Shown here one piece after another: positions 1-8,479 of a stretch of 20,731 bases of DNA (position 1 is its first letter; every line of letters begins with the position of its first letter). The DNA is from a virus. The notes under the pieces are model-generated. The model was not told the origin of the DNA and searched no databases. It saw only the letters and a list, made by a program, of their open reading frames with translations. The stretch covers positions 1 to 20,731 of IMG/VR virus record IMGVR_UViG_3300020470_002183; one strand, written 5' to 3'. The position numbers were made by a program, and so were the translations under genes.

Positions 1-45
1 AGAAAGAAATGCAAAAAGCTCGAAGACGTAGGTAATATGGAATGA
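1..45 (+). other. 3' remnant of an upstream gene, frame unresolved
   Basis: The first bases lie immediately before the tape measure gene and probably hold the end of the preceding gene. Three readings are possible: one ends at TAA 33-35 after a basic tail (KEMQKARRRR), one ends at TGA 43-45 (tail LEDVGNME), and one ends at TAG 29-31. In lambda-type phages the gene before the tape measure is usually the tail assembly chaperone, often with a frameshift product, so that is the natural guess. About 15 codons cannot establish it. Confidence 0.3.
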
Positions 46-48
46 GTT

Positions 49-54
49 AGGAGG
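49..54 (+). promoter_or_regulatory. Shine-Dalgarno site of the tape measure gene
   Basis: A perfect AGGAGG lies 6 nt before the GTG at 61. It is the strongest ribosome binding site in the window and supports the non-ATG start of the tape measure gene. Confidence 0.8.
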
Positions 55-60
55 AAAGTT

Positions 61-2613
61 GTGGCATCGGCAGAAGCACGAATAGATATAGTTGTTAAAA
101 ATTTAGGGAGTGTCGAGCGTTTAAGTAAAACCTTAGACAAGGTAAATGCTACTAATATCAAACTAATTCAAAGTATTGATCGTGCTACTAGAGCTATAGA
201 TCAATTTGCAAAGACATATTCTGGTCAAGTTACTCCTGCTGTTCAAGCCACAACTAAAGCAGCACAAGAACAAAATAATGTATTGGCGAAAATTCCTTCG
301 CTTTTAACAAATCAATTAACTGGGATACAAAAGATTCAAAAAGCATATCAAACTTTTAGTAGTGTTCTTAAATCGGCTTTAAATCCTGTTGCTGCATTAA
401 TAGGTGGTGAATTATTAAGAGGAGTAATTGATATTAATATGCACTTTGATAAGTTCAAAAACATATTAATAGGAGCACAAGTTCCTTTAAAAGAAATTAA
501 CGGATATATTTTAGAAGCTAAGACAACAATGAGTCAGTTTCATTCTTCTACAGAAGAAGCTGCTAGTGCTGCTTATGATTTGGTTATTGCCTTAGAAGCT
601 GTAAATAAAGAGACTGCTGAACAACAAAATTTAATAAATGCTGCTAGAGGTAGAACTTCGAGATCTTTGCCAGGTGGAAGAGTTTATGGATTTAACAATG
701 TACCAACGGTAGATCAAGCAAATGTAAACAGAAGAGATAGAGAGATTGCGAGAAGAGCAGCAGAACAAAGAGAAAACCGTTTATTCTTTACTGATACAGA
801 AGGGACTTACGGAAGACCAGGATCAAAACAATCTATTTTATTAAAAGAAATTGATAACCTTTACGCAAAAACCAAATCTCATGAAGAAGCTTTATTTAAA
901 ACAAGACTACAAAAAGAAGAATTAATTCATCAAAAACGCTTAAAAAACAATGCTTTAGCAAATCAAGCATTATTAGATGATTTTGATAGAAGACTAGCTG
1001 CTGCAACACAATTGCCACCAACTATTACTAATGCAACTCAGTATGCTCCTGGGGCTATAGGGCCACAGCAATTGCCACTTGTTAATAGGCTTGGTTTTGG
1101 TAGAAACGCTAATCCTAGAGGAGTATTTGCAAGTAGAGGAGGAATGGGTGGAAGAGGACGAGGAGCTTTTAGTAGTGCAATGATTGGTGGTATGTTCCCT
1201 CTTCTATTCGGACAAGGAAGAGCTGCATCTCTTGGCGGTGGTTTAGGTGGTTTAGCTGGTGGTGCATTAGGAGGAGGATTAGGATTTGGATTATCTTTAT
1301 TTGGTACAGTTATTGGTTCTAGAGTTCAAGAAGCAGCAGATTTTAGAAAAGAAATTGATAAATTAAATACTGCAATTAAAGGTACAGGTGGAACAAGTGT
1401 CTTTACTGTTGAAAAGATAAAAGAATTAGCTAAAAACTTAGGCGTTACTAAAGAAGAAGCATTACAAGCTGCTGGTTCGTTTGAACAATTTGGAGCAGCA
1501 GCAAGAGCTACTCTTTTACAAGCTTTTCCTGATGAAGAAACATTTAATTATTTTTCAAATATAAAAAATAATCAAAGTCTTTTAGAAGGGATGCTTGACA
1601 TGCAAAAGAAAATAGGTTTTGAACAAAGTCAAATAGCAATAGAAGTATTAAGAACACAAGGATTTAGAGCTGCTGAATTGTTCTTATTAACGAAAACATT
1701 AGAGAAACAAAAACAAGCAAGAATTGACGCTGCTAAAGAGAAAAATAGCAAGATTGGAGGAGGTGAATTGCTTGGAGATTTAGGATCAATGCTTCAACAA
1801 ATTGACGAAGCAAATATAAATAAAGAGTTTGAAGATATGAAAAAAGAAGCTGAAGAATTAATCAATAAAACAAAAGAATGGAATAGGGAATTAGAAAAAG
1901 CAATGATGGTTTCGCAAATAAAAGATGAATTAATAAAATTACAAGACCCAATGTTCCAAATAGTTGAGGCTGCTAATGCGATAGGAGATGCGTTTAGCAG
2001 TTCATTTAAAGGAATTGTTAGTGGTTCGATGAGTGCTCAAGAAGCATTAGCTAATTTATTTAAGCGAACAGCAGATCATTTCTTAGATATGGCTGCACAA
2101 ATACTTGCAGCACAAATAAGAGCAAAGATTGTTGGTATGTTTGCTAATGCCTTTGCAACAACAGCACCAGCAGGGGCTTTTGGAATAGGTTCTAAACCTA
2201 CTGACACCGTATCAAGACACGTTGCAGGTCATTCTTCAATTCAACCTAAATTCGCTTCAGGAGGATATGTAACCAGACCAACTGTAGGACTTATAGGAGA
2301 GGCTGGAGAAGACGAATATGTAATTCCTGCATCGAAGATGGCTTCAAGTATGCAACGCTATTCAGCAGGTGCTAGAGGTGATGCTGTAATTGCTGGAGGT
2401 GGTTCGTCTTATGCAGGTGGAGGTGCAGGAGGTTCTACTACTGTTAATTACTCTGGGCCTATATTGAACTTCAACTCTGAAGAATTTGTTCCTAAATCTG
2501 CTGTAGGACAAATTATTGCAACTGCTACATCTCAAGGTGCTAAAGCTGGAGAAAATAGAACTTTATCTACACTAAGAAATAGTAGAAGTGCTAGATCGAG
2601 GTTAGGAATGTAA
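61..2613 (+). CDS. Tail tape measure protein
   Basis: An 850-aa protein that would span the tail lumen, set tail length and leave the tube at genome ejection. Residues 1-110 are helical with heptad-like spacing, and a charged helical stretch covers about 225-320. Residues 365-425 are glycine-rich and hydrophobic (MIGGMFPLLFGQG, then GG-rich blocks), a likely membrane-active segment typical of tape measure proteins. Near 730-760 is the family's C-terminal signature, FASGGYV followed by GLIGEAGEDEYVIPASKM. The rest is helical and rich in Ala, Glu and Lys. Start is GTG with AGGAGG 6 nt upstream. At about 0.15 nm per residue, a rule of thumb for siphoviruses, the tail would be roughly 125 nm. No peptidase or lysozyme domain is visible. 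The stop overlaps the next start (TAATG). Confidence 0.93.
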   Translation: MASAEARIDIVVKNLGSVERLSKTLDKVNATNIKLIQSIDRATRAIDQFAKTYSGQVTPAVQATTKAAQEQNNVLAKIPSLLTNQLTGIQKIQKAYQTFSSVLKSALNPVAALIGGELLRGVIDINMHFDKFKNILIGAQVPLKEINGYILEAKTTMSQFHSSTEEAASAAYDLVIALEAVNKETAEQQNLINAARGRTSRSLPGGRVYGFNNVPTVDQANVNRRDREIARRAAEQRENRLFFTDTEGTYGRPGSKQSILLKEIDNLYAKTKSHEEALFKTRLQKEELIHQKRLKNNALANQALLDDFDRRLAAATQLPPTITNATQYAPGAIGPQQLPLVNRLGFGRNANPRGVFASRGGMGGRGRGAFSSAMIGGMFPLLFGQGRAASLGGGLGGLAGGALGGGLGFGLSLFGTVIGSRVQEAADFRKEIDKLNTAIKGTGGTSVFTVEKIKELAKNLGVTKEEALQAAGSFEQFGAAARATLLQAFPDEETFNYFSNIKNNQSLLEGMLDMQKKIGFEQSQIAIEVLRTQGFRAAELFLLTKTLEKQKQARIDAAKEKNSKIGGGELLGDLGSMLQQIDEANINKEFEDMKKEAEELINKTKEWNRELEKAMMVSQIKDELIKLQDPMFQIVEAANAIGDAFSSSFKGIVSGSMSAQEALANLFKRTADHFLDMAAQILAAQIRAKIVGMFANAFATTAPAGAFGIGSKPTDTVSRHVAGHSSIQPKFASGGYVTRPTVGLIGEAGEDEYVIPASKMASSMQRYSAGARGDAVIAGGGSSYAGGGAGGSTTVNYSGPILNFNSEEFVPKSAVGQIIATATSQGAKAGENRTLSTLRNSRSARSRLGM

Positions 2614-3083
2614 TGACTATTGTTGCCTTAACTGCTTTTGTCACTGTTGAGACAAAAGACAGTCAAATTAAACATAGATTTCAAAACGGGAAACATGGAA
2701 ATGTTGATGGACATGATTTTTTGTCTTTTATTTATCAAGGAGCAGCAATGAATAGATCAGGAGATAATTTAGAAGCCTCAATTATTCTTGCTAATAATCC
2801 TTTGAGTATGTCTTATGTGAAAGATTTTGTAGAACAAAAATATTACATACAGGTTGAAACTTTTTTAATGACTGCTGATTTTAATAAAGATACTGCTGCC
2901 AAAAATGGAGGCAGATTAACTGGTGAATATTGGTTGGCTGCTGGCATGAGATACGATCCAGAATCAATTGAACTGTTATTAAGTTCTGCTATTGATGCTG
3001 TTGGAGCAAATGCTCCACAACAAACTTTGACTAAAAAAAGGTGTGCTCATCTTCCTTTGACAGGTCAATTACAAAATCTTTGA
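2613..3083 (+). CDS. Minor tail protein, lambda gpL-like
   Basis: 156 aa. The start overlaps the tape measure stop as TAATG, with AGGA (2604-2607) 5 nt upstream, so translation is probably coupled. Position between the tape measure and a gpK-like gene matches lambda gene L, whose product helps build the tail tip. The C-terminal half (EYWLAAGMRYDPESIELLLS, then a Pro-Gln-Gln linker and CAHLPLTGQL) looks like the conserved end of minor tail proteins of this class. Lambda gpL carries a C-terminal Cys-rich domain binding an iron-sulfur cluster; this protein has a single cysteine (C144) and is shorter, so it would lack the cluster. The assignment rests mainly on gene order and weak resemblance. 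A gpM-type or other distal-tail protein is possible, but a better gpM candidate lies downstream of the J-like gene. Confidence 0.6.
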   Translation: MTIVALTAFVTVETKDSQIKHRFQNGKHGNVDGHDFLSFIYQGAAMNRSGDNLEASIILANNPLSMSYVKDFVEQKYYIQVETFLMTADFNKDTAAKNGGRLTGEYWLAAGMRYDPESIELLLSSAIDAVGANAPQQTLTKKRCAHLPLTGQLQNL

Positions 3084-3487
3084 AGCCTTACGAATTAATA
3101 GGACTTGAATATCGTTTAGGATCTGATCCTGTAAAACATGGAACTGGTGATTGTTTATCTTTATGCAGAACTGTTTTAAAATATTATGGAATAGCATCTC
3201 CCGAACCAAAGCGTAATTGGTATAGAAGATTAAAGAGAAAAGACTATAGTATCTTTTTTGAAGAATTAAATCGGTGGGGAGTTGAATCACCCCCTAAACT
3301 AGGAGCAATTGGTTTATGTCATGGTGAAAATGATTCCTATGGTATGGCTGCTTATTACGAGGAAGGATGGCTAAGTTACCAAAAGACATTAGGAAGCCAG
3401 GTGGTGATTTGGTCGCCGCTAGAAGCCCTTTCACTCGCAGGGTGTTACTTCCAACGGAAGCCGATCTCTGTAATGCACTTGGATTAA
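3080..3487 (+). CDS. gpK-like tail protein with NlpC/P60-type fold
   Basis: Read from TTG 3080 it is 135 aa and begins MKPYELIGLEYRLG. TTG overlaps the upstream TGA as TTGA. The longer reading from GTG 3041 adds MCSSSFDRSITKS, which lacks a ribosome site and shows no dual-coding signature. The motif HGTGDCLSLCRTVLKYYG resembles the nucleophile region of NlpC/P60 cysteine peptidases (Asp-Cys followed by a helix). In lambda, gpK has this domain and acts at the tail tip, where it may cut peptidoglycan. The expected histidine, in a pattern like H-V/G-x-x-Y before the following strand, is not obvious: the matching stretch reads SYGMAAYYEEGWLS. The enzyme may be inactive or use another residue. The C-terminus (VVIWSPLEALSLAGCYFQRK) looks like a genuine family end although it is encoded inside the overlap with the J-like gene. 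Confidence 0.7.
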   Translation: MKPYELIGLEYRLGSDPVKHGTGDCLSLCRTVLKYYGIASPEPKRNWYRRLKRKDYSIFFEELNRWGVESPPKLGAIGLCHGENDSYGMAAYYEEGWLSYQKTLGSQVVIWSPLEALSLAGCYFQRKPISVMHLD

Positions 3488-6400
3488 CAGAAGAAGAATA
3501 TTTTCAATTTTTAGAAGGTGTTGCAGCAAAAGCAAAAGAACGTCCAGAAGCTTATGACTTAATTCCTGACATTAGATGTGATCCTGTTTCTCTTGGCCTC
3601 GCCATAAAATCAGCTTCAGGTATGTATAGTTTGACCTTGCTTGGTCAGGTAGTTGTCGGTGTTGCTTTGAGTGTTATTTCATATCTTTTAACTCCAAAAC
3701 CTAAAAGTATGAAGCAAGGCACAGCCGAAAGAACTGCTGATATAGCAGGTCTTAAACGCTTTGCTCCTCAGTTTAGTTTTAATAGTGTTCAAGAATTAGC
3801 AAATTTAGGTGATTTAATACCTCTTGTTTTTACTAATAGAGATCACAATCCTGAAGGTGGAGTTAGAGTTAATTCACAATTGATGTGGTCACAACTTGTT
3901 AGTTTGGGTCGTTATCAACAGTTAAAAATACTTGGGTTGTTTTCTTTAGGAAGAATAAAAGAAGTTCCAGAATTTAAAGGTTATGCAATTGGTGATTTAT
4001 TAATAGAAAATTATCAAAGAAAAAAAATTCATTTAAGCGGAAATAATTTACCTTTTAAAACAGACGGCGGAGTTTTTAGTGATTCTACTTTTAGGGTGGA
4101 TGGACAAAGACATTTTTCAGGGGCGAGGAATCCTACAACTCAAGCAACTTTTGGGTTAAGTAGTCCAATGCCAAATTGTACTTATTTTAGATTGCCATAT
4201 GAATTAGTTCGTGCCCCTGGAGAATTAAATAGTAGCAATAGACCAGCAGCAAGAATTACAAACAGAAAAAGAATCAAGTTGTTAGGAGCATGGCCTACTA
4301 GAGCTGGTTTTTTGGATGGAGGAACCGATTTACAAAAAGCAGGTGACAGCCCTTTAAATGTAGGAACTAATATTACTTATCAAATTGTTGGTGGAATTGA
4401 AACCAACAGTAACGCTTGGCAACAAGACGAAGATCGTTTTGGAAATCATGGCGTTGAAGATGTTAATTCAATTAGTAAAACAATAAGAGAAGCAACAGAT
4501 TCTCAAATAGTAGAAGGTGAAACTTATATGGCAGGGACGGCTTTGGTTACTTGTACACACGTAACTAATGAGCAATGGCCTGGACAACCTTGGGATGGCA
4601 CTGCTTCTTTTACTAGAGAATATAATTTTGAAGTAACAGAATCAGGTCTTTTTGAAAGTCTTCCTCAACCAAATTTAACTACTCATTGTCAAAATCCAAA
4701 ATGGTTAGATGGCAAAGAAGGAAGACCTGAAGGAGACTATTTTGAGGTTAAGGATAGTAAATTTCATTATGAACAACAATACAATCAATTATATGAACCT
4801 TGTAAAAGATATGTTCTTCAAAGAGCATCAATAGGAACTGTTTCTGATAACAGAGATTGTGAGATAACAGAAATAGGCTTTAAGTCTAAGGTGTTTAAGC
4901 AAATGAGTTTTGCTAATGTTAATAGTAAACCTACAGAAGAAGATATTCAAGAAATATTGGATGATAAATCTAGTATTTCATTAGGTAATGTACAAAAATA
5001 CATAGTCAGATACAGTTTTTTTAAGTTACAAATTAGAGAAGCAGGTCAAGATGGTACGTGGAAAACATTAGAGCCAAATTCACCTTCTGATCATTTAGGT
5101 TTATTTTGCATAAGAGGTAATACTCCTGAGTTTCAGTATAATTATGTAAGAATAGATCATCCTAAGAGACAGTATGAATATAGATTTTTACCTTGGCCTG
5201 GGAACGATGTAATAAAACAAATTGAAACTACTGGTTCAAGTAAAACAGTTTGCTTGTTAAATGCTAATGGGGCTATTGATTCTAGTGCGATAAATCAATT
5301 CAATTGCAGTCCTTATGTTGTTAAATTTGCAGGAAAATACGATTTTGTTTTAACAAAAGAGAAATTAAGTAATCCAGAATGGGAATTTGGTGAATTATTG
5401 GTTAATAGAAAACAGGTTAGTGCTTTTGTTCAAGGTATTTCAGGTGCAAGTAGTTATGCTTTTCCTTCTCATTTAACAGCAGATAATTTACCTCAAAAGA
5501 AAGTTTCAACTATTAAATGGACAAAAATTTACCATCCTACTTGTACTTATCCTGGTAGTTACGTTCCAAATACTAATCATACGCTTATTGTTCAATGGAA
5601 AAATTGGCCTGTAGATGGTATTTCGACTTTTAATTTATATATTAATCCTTCAGATGTAACTACAAATGAAGAAGGTAGAACAGGTCCAGATTGGGGAAAT
5701 GCTCAACAAGTAACAAATGTTAGTCTTATTTCAGCTCAGGGTGGTGGAGAAACAGTTAGTGGAGTTATTTTTTCATATGAAACAAGTGACGGTAGAACAG
5801 GAAGATTTATTCCAGTAAAGACTACAAGTATTCCAGGAAATATAGGTGGTTATCCTTGTGGAAAGGTAAATGTACCTGCCTTTGGGGAAGTAACTAAAAC
5901 TTATTGGTACGTTCGGAAGATAGAAGACGAATGGCAAGATGCTGATCAAATAATTAATACGCTTGTTACTACCAGTAGTCGTGAGACTCAATCACCACGG
6001 CGAAGTATTGCAAATGGTACTGGTTTGCAAGTTAGGATGCAGGTGTGGGCAAACGATGCAAGAACTGAAATATTTGCACGATGGTATTTAGACGGTTCAA
6101 GAGGTAGTAATTATAGGAATGGAGATGCAGTAATTATTCCAGCACAAAAAGATAGCAATAATGTCACTGTTGTTCCAGAACATAAAGTAGATTTAGTACT
6201 TAGTAATACGGATGAGAAAATAATTAAAGCAGGTGTAACGGATGACGGTAAAAATCTTAATTTATATGATGCAGCTTCTGACTATTGGAAATATGAAGGA
6301 GATCAATCTAGTCATTTAGATGGTCCAGAGCATCAAATAACATACTGTAATGAGATTGTAAAAACATATTCAAATCCAGCAACTTATGAAAATTTAGCTT

Positions 6401-7536
6401 ATGTAGGTTTAAAAATTAACAGTTCTAAAGAGTGGACAAATTTTAGTCAACTTTCTGCTTATTTCCAAAAAGGAGTCGTAATTAAGAAGCCACAATTTTC
6501 TCCTATGGGACCATATCCTCCTGATACTTCAACAAGTTTATTTCCAGAAATTGCATTTGCTTTATTAACTGATGAAACCTTAGGAGCAGGAAAAGTTATA
6601 AATAAAACATCTGTCCATGAATACAATATGGCTTATTCAGCAGAATTCTGTAAAAGGAATGGATTCTTCTGGGACGGTGTTCTTTCTAACAGAGTCAATT
6701 TACGAGAATTTATTTTTGAAAATGCTAACTATTGCTTATTAGATTTTACAATTATTGGAGGGCAGTTCAGCTTATACCCTGCTGTACCTGTCAAAATGGA
6801 TTACACAATAGATTTCAATGCAAAGCCAACAATAAAAGCAATGTTTACCGATGGGAATATAAAAGATTTAAATGTTGCATTCTTGAGTCCTGAAGATAGA
6901 CAAACATTTAAAGCAAATATTCTTTATAGAAAAGAAAAAAGAAATGGTTTTGCAGAGACTAAATCTTTTGTTTTGAGTCTTGCAGGAACAGAATATGTTA
7001 ATGATCCTATAGAAACATATGATTTAAGTGGTTTTTGTACAAAAAGAGAACATGCTATAAAATTTGGAAAATTTATTTTAAGTAATCGAAAATTAGTAGA
7101 CCATACTATTACTTTCAAGACGGCTCCAAATTATGTTAATGGTTTACAACCAGGAAATTACATAAGAGTATTTTCAACAACGCAACATGTACAGAGATTC
7201 AACAATGGAGCGATTTTAGATGATGGAACTGTTGTTAGTAAGGATACAATTAGTGGAGTTAAATCATTTTATTATTGGAATCCATCTGAACAAGTAGTTA
7301 GAGACAATCAAATTAATTTTTCCGATTCAAATGCAGTTAAAGCTTTTGCTGGTACGTTGTTTACTATTATTGAAGAAAAATCCTCTAATCAATGTTATAA
7401 AGTAGAAAGCATGACTTTTGGAGAAGATGGTTTAATCGAAATTGCTGCTTCATATTCTCCGCTAACTAGCGACGGTAAGTTGGCTATATTGCAAGGATGG
7501 GACGATGGATCTCGTTTCGCTCCTATAGAAACTTAA
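3367..7536 (+). CDS. Central tail-tip / host-specificity protein, gpJ-like
   Basis: 1389 aa, against 1132 in lambda J. It should form the tail-tip hub linking tube and fibres and help receptor engagement. Residues about 25-80 form a conserved-looking lead-in (RRVLLPTEADLC, LTEEEYFQFLE, YDLIPDIRCD). A hydrophobic segment spans 88-109 and ends in LLTPKPK, common in J proteins. Residues 124-197 hold the N-terminal hub motif (APQFSFNSVQELANLGDLIP, then GGVRVNSQ). About 1078-1290 is the classical C-terminal tail-hub domain (YDLSGFCTKREHAIKFGKFI, LQPGNYIRVFS). The large middle is beta-rich and unassigned. GAGGA (3359-3363) lies 3 nt before ATG 3367. The first 121 nt are also read in another frame by the upstream gene. 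A shorter start at GTG 3439 is possible but would drop well-conserved-looking residues. The stop abuts the next ATG (TAAATG). Confidence 0.9.
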   Translation: MAKLPKDIRKPGGDLVAARSPFTRRVLLPTEADLCNALGLTEEEYFQFLEGVAAKAKERPEAYDLIPDIRCDPVSLGLAIKSASGMYSLTLLGQVVVGVALSVISYLLTPKPKSMKQGTAERTADIAGLKRFAPQFSFNSVQELANLGDLIPLVFTNRDHNPEGGVRVNSQLMWSQLVSLGRYQQLKILGLFSLGRIKEVPEFKGYAIGDLLIENYQRKKIHLSGNNLPFKTDGGVFSDSTFRVDGQRHFSGARNPTTQATFGLSSPMPNCTYFRLPYELVRAPGELNSSNRPAARITNRKRIKLLGAWPTRAGFLDGGTDLQKAGDSPLNVGTNITYQIVGGIETNSNAWQQDEDRFGNHGVEDVNSISKTIREATDSQIVEGETYMAGTALVTCTHVTNEQWPGQPWDGTASFTREYNFEVTESGLFESLPQPNLTTHCQNPKWLDGKEGRPEGDYFEVKDSKFHYEQQYNQLYEPCKRYVLQRASIGTVSDNRDCEITEIGFKSKVFKQMSFANVNSKPTEEDIQEILDDKSSISLGNVQKYIVRYSFFKLQIREAGQDGTWKTLEPNSPSDHLGLFCIRGNTPEFQYNYVRIDHPKRQYEYRFLPWPGNDVIKQIETTGSSKTVCLLNANGAIDSSAINQFNCSPYVVKFAGKYDFVLTKEKLSNPEWEFGELLVNRKQVSAFVQGISGASSYAFPSHLTADNLPQKKVSTIKWTKIYHPTCTYPGSYVPNTNHTLIVQWKNWPVDGISTFNLYINPSDVTTNEEGRTGPDWGNAQQVTNVSLISAQGGGETVSGVIFSYETSDGRTGRFIPVKTTSIPGNIGGYPCGKVNVPAFGEVTKTYWYVRKIEDEWQDADQIINTLVTTSSRETQSPRRSIANGTGLQVRMQVWANDARTEIFARWYLDGSRGSNYRNGDAVIIPAQKDSNNVTVVPEHKVDLVLSNTDEKIIKAGVTDDGKNLNLYDAASDYWKYEGDQSSHLDGPEHQITYCNEIVKTYSNPATYENLAYVGLKINSSKEWTNFSQLSAYFQKGVVIKKPQFSPMGPYPPDTSTSLFPEIAFALLTDETLGAGKVINKTSVHEYNMAYSAEFCKRNGFFWDGVLSNRVNLREFIFENANYCLLDFTIIGGQFSLYPAVPVKMDYTIDFNAKPTIKAMFTDGNIKDLNVAFLSPEDRQTFKANILYRKEKRNGFAETKSFVLSLAGTEYVNDPIETYDLSGFCTKREHAIKFGKFILSNRKLVDHTITFKTAPNYVNGLQPGNYIRVFSTTQHVQRFNNGAILDDGTVVSKDTISGVKSFYYWNPSEQVVRDNQINFSDSNAVKAFAGTLFTIIEEKSSNQCYKVESMTFGEDGLIEIAASYSPLTSDGKLAILQGWDDGSRFAPIET

Positions 7537-7980
7537 ATGGCTAATCCAAATCCTAGAAATTTTCCCAATCTTAGGCCAACTAGTCGGAGCTTTTCTCCTG
7601 GGCAATACCCAAGCACTGAATTTGAATCGTTAGATGGGACAAAAACACATCTACGGTTCGGGAACAAGAGGGTAAATGCAACTTTGACATTAGGTTTTTC
7701 TAATATTTCTGACGGAGAAGCAGGATTAATTCTTGCTCATTATGATGATGTAAATTCTGATTGGGATTATGTCAGATTTTCTACTGAAAATGGAGCTTTA
7801 GGTATTAGTGATGCAGGTTCAGGGAATTTTTTAACAAAAGAAATTATTGGTGATGATGGAACAGGTAAAACAAGATTAGGTTTAAAATGGAGATATTCAC
7901 AGCCTCCTCGAGTTACTAGTGTTTTCCCTGGGAGAAGTAATGTTAGTTGTAGTTTTGTCGCTTGTCTCGATTCACCGTAG
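7537..7980 (+). CDS. Minor tail protein, lambda gpM-like
   Basis: 147 aa, starting directly after the upstream stop (TAAATG) with no ribosome site, so re-initiation is likely. The layout resembles gpM-type minor tail proteins: an N-terminal Pro-rich stretch with RSFSPGQYPSTEF, a Gly-Thr-Lys/Arg strand (THLRFGNKRVNATLTLGF), an acidic helix (SDGEAGLILAHYDDV), and a closing WRYSQPPRVTSVFPGRSNV strand pair. Lambda gpM is about 109 aa and acts at the tail tip; in lambda its gene lies between the tape measure and L, not behind J. No signal peptide or membrane segment is seen. The family call is by eye, so a structure-based search is needed to confirm it. Confidence 0.55.
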   Translation: MANPNPRNFPNLRPTSRSFSPGQYPSTEFESLDGTKTHLRFGNKRVNATLTLGFSNISDGEAGLILAHYDDVNSDWDYVRFSTENGALGISDAGSGNFLTKEIIGDDGTGKTRLGLKWRYSQPPRVTSVFPGRSNVSCSFVACLDSP

Positions 7981-8009
7981 AATAAACGCAATAATTTCAA
8001 TTAAAGATC

Positions 8010-8477
8010 GTGTCTAAATTTTACAGTGGAAAAGATGGAGAGCTTTTTATAGGAAGTTCTGCTACGGCAGCAGGTCAGATTCAAAGTTGGAGTTTTTCTC
8101 AGTCAATGTCAGTTTTGGAAGCCACTTCTCTTGGTGATACAGATAGAATTTTAAAAGATGGATTAAGAAGTTACTCAGGATCTTGCAGAGCTTATTACTA
8201 CACTCAGGCTGCTGGTGGAACGTCTAACGTGAAAGATTTGTTGACAGCATCAATTAAAGGAGGATCTGCTGCTGGAGATGCTACTAATGATAGATCATCA
8301 GAAGTAGTGTTAAAACTTAGATTGTCAGAAGGCACAGGAGATACAAACGCAAGAGATATAGTATTTTCTGTATGGGTAACAGGCGTGTCTATGAGTAGCA
8401 GTGTTGGTGAGATTGCATCTGTTGATTTTAATTGGGAAGCAAATGGAGCACCTACTACTACAACTTTAATTAATTAA
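8010..8477 (+). CDS. Tail tube protein candidate (major tail protein type)
   Basis: 155 aa, GTG start, 29 nt after the previous gene, with only a weak AAAG as possible ribosome site. The sequence follows the usual pattern of phage tail tube proteins: an initial GKDGELFIG, then IQSWSFSQSMSVLEATSLGD, then a basic Gly-Ser stretch (KDGLRSYSGSCRAYYY), a loop, and two C-terminal beta strands (DIVFSVWVTGVSMS, IASVDFNWEANG). In known siphoviruses such hexamer-forming subunits stack into the tube and are usually encoded before the tape measure gene. Here the gene sits behind the J-like gene, which is unusual. It could instead be a tube-like fold used at the tail tip. No membrane segment or signal is visible. 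Confidence 0.65.
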   Translation: MSKFYSGKDGELFIGSSATAAGQIQSWSFSQSMSVLEATSLGDTDRILKDGLRSYSGSCRAYYYTQAAGGTSNVKDLLTASIKGGSAAGDATNDRSSEVVLKLRLSEGTGDTNARDIVFSVWVTGVSMSSSVGEIASVDFNWEANGAPTTTTLIN

Positions 8478-8479
8478 TT

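Noticed and set aside
6597-6604. TATAAATA, identical to the core of T4-type late promoters
   Set aside because: It lies deep inside the J-like coding sequence of an AT-rich genome, with no gene start nearby. A chance match is more likely.
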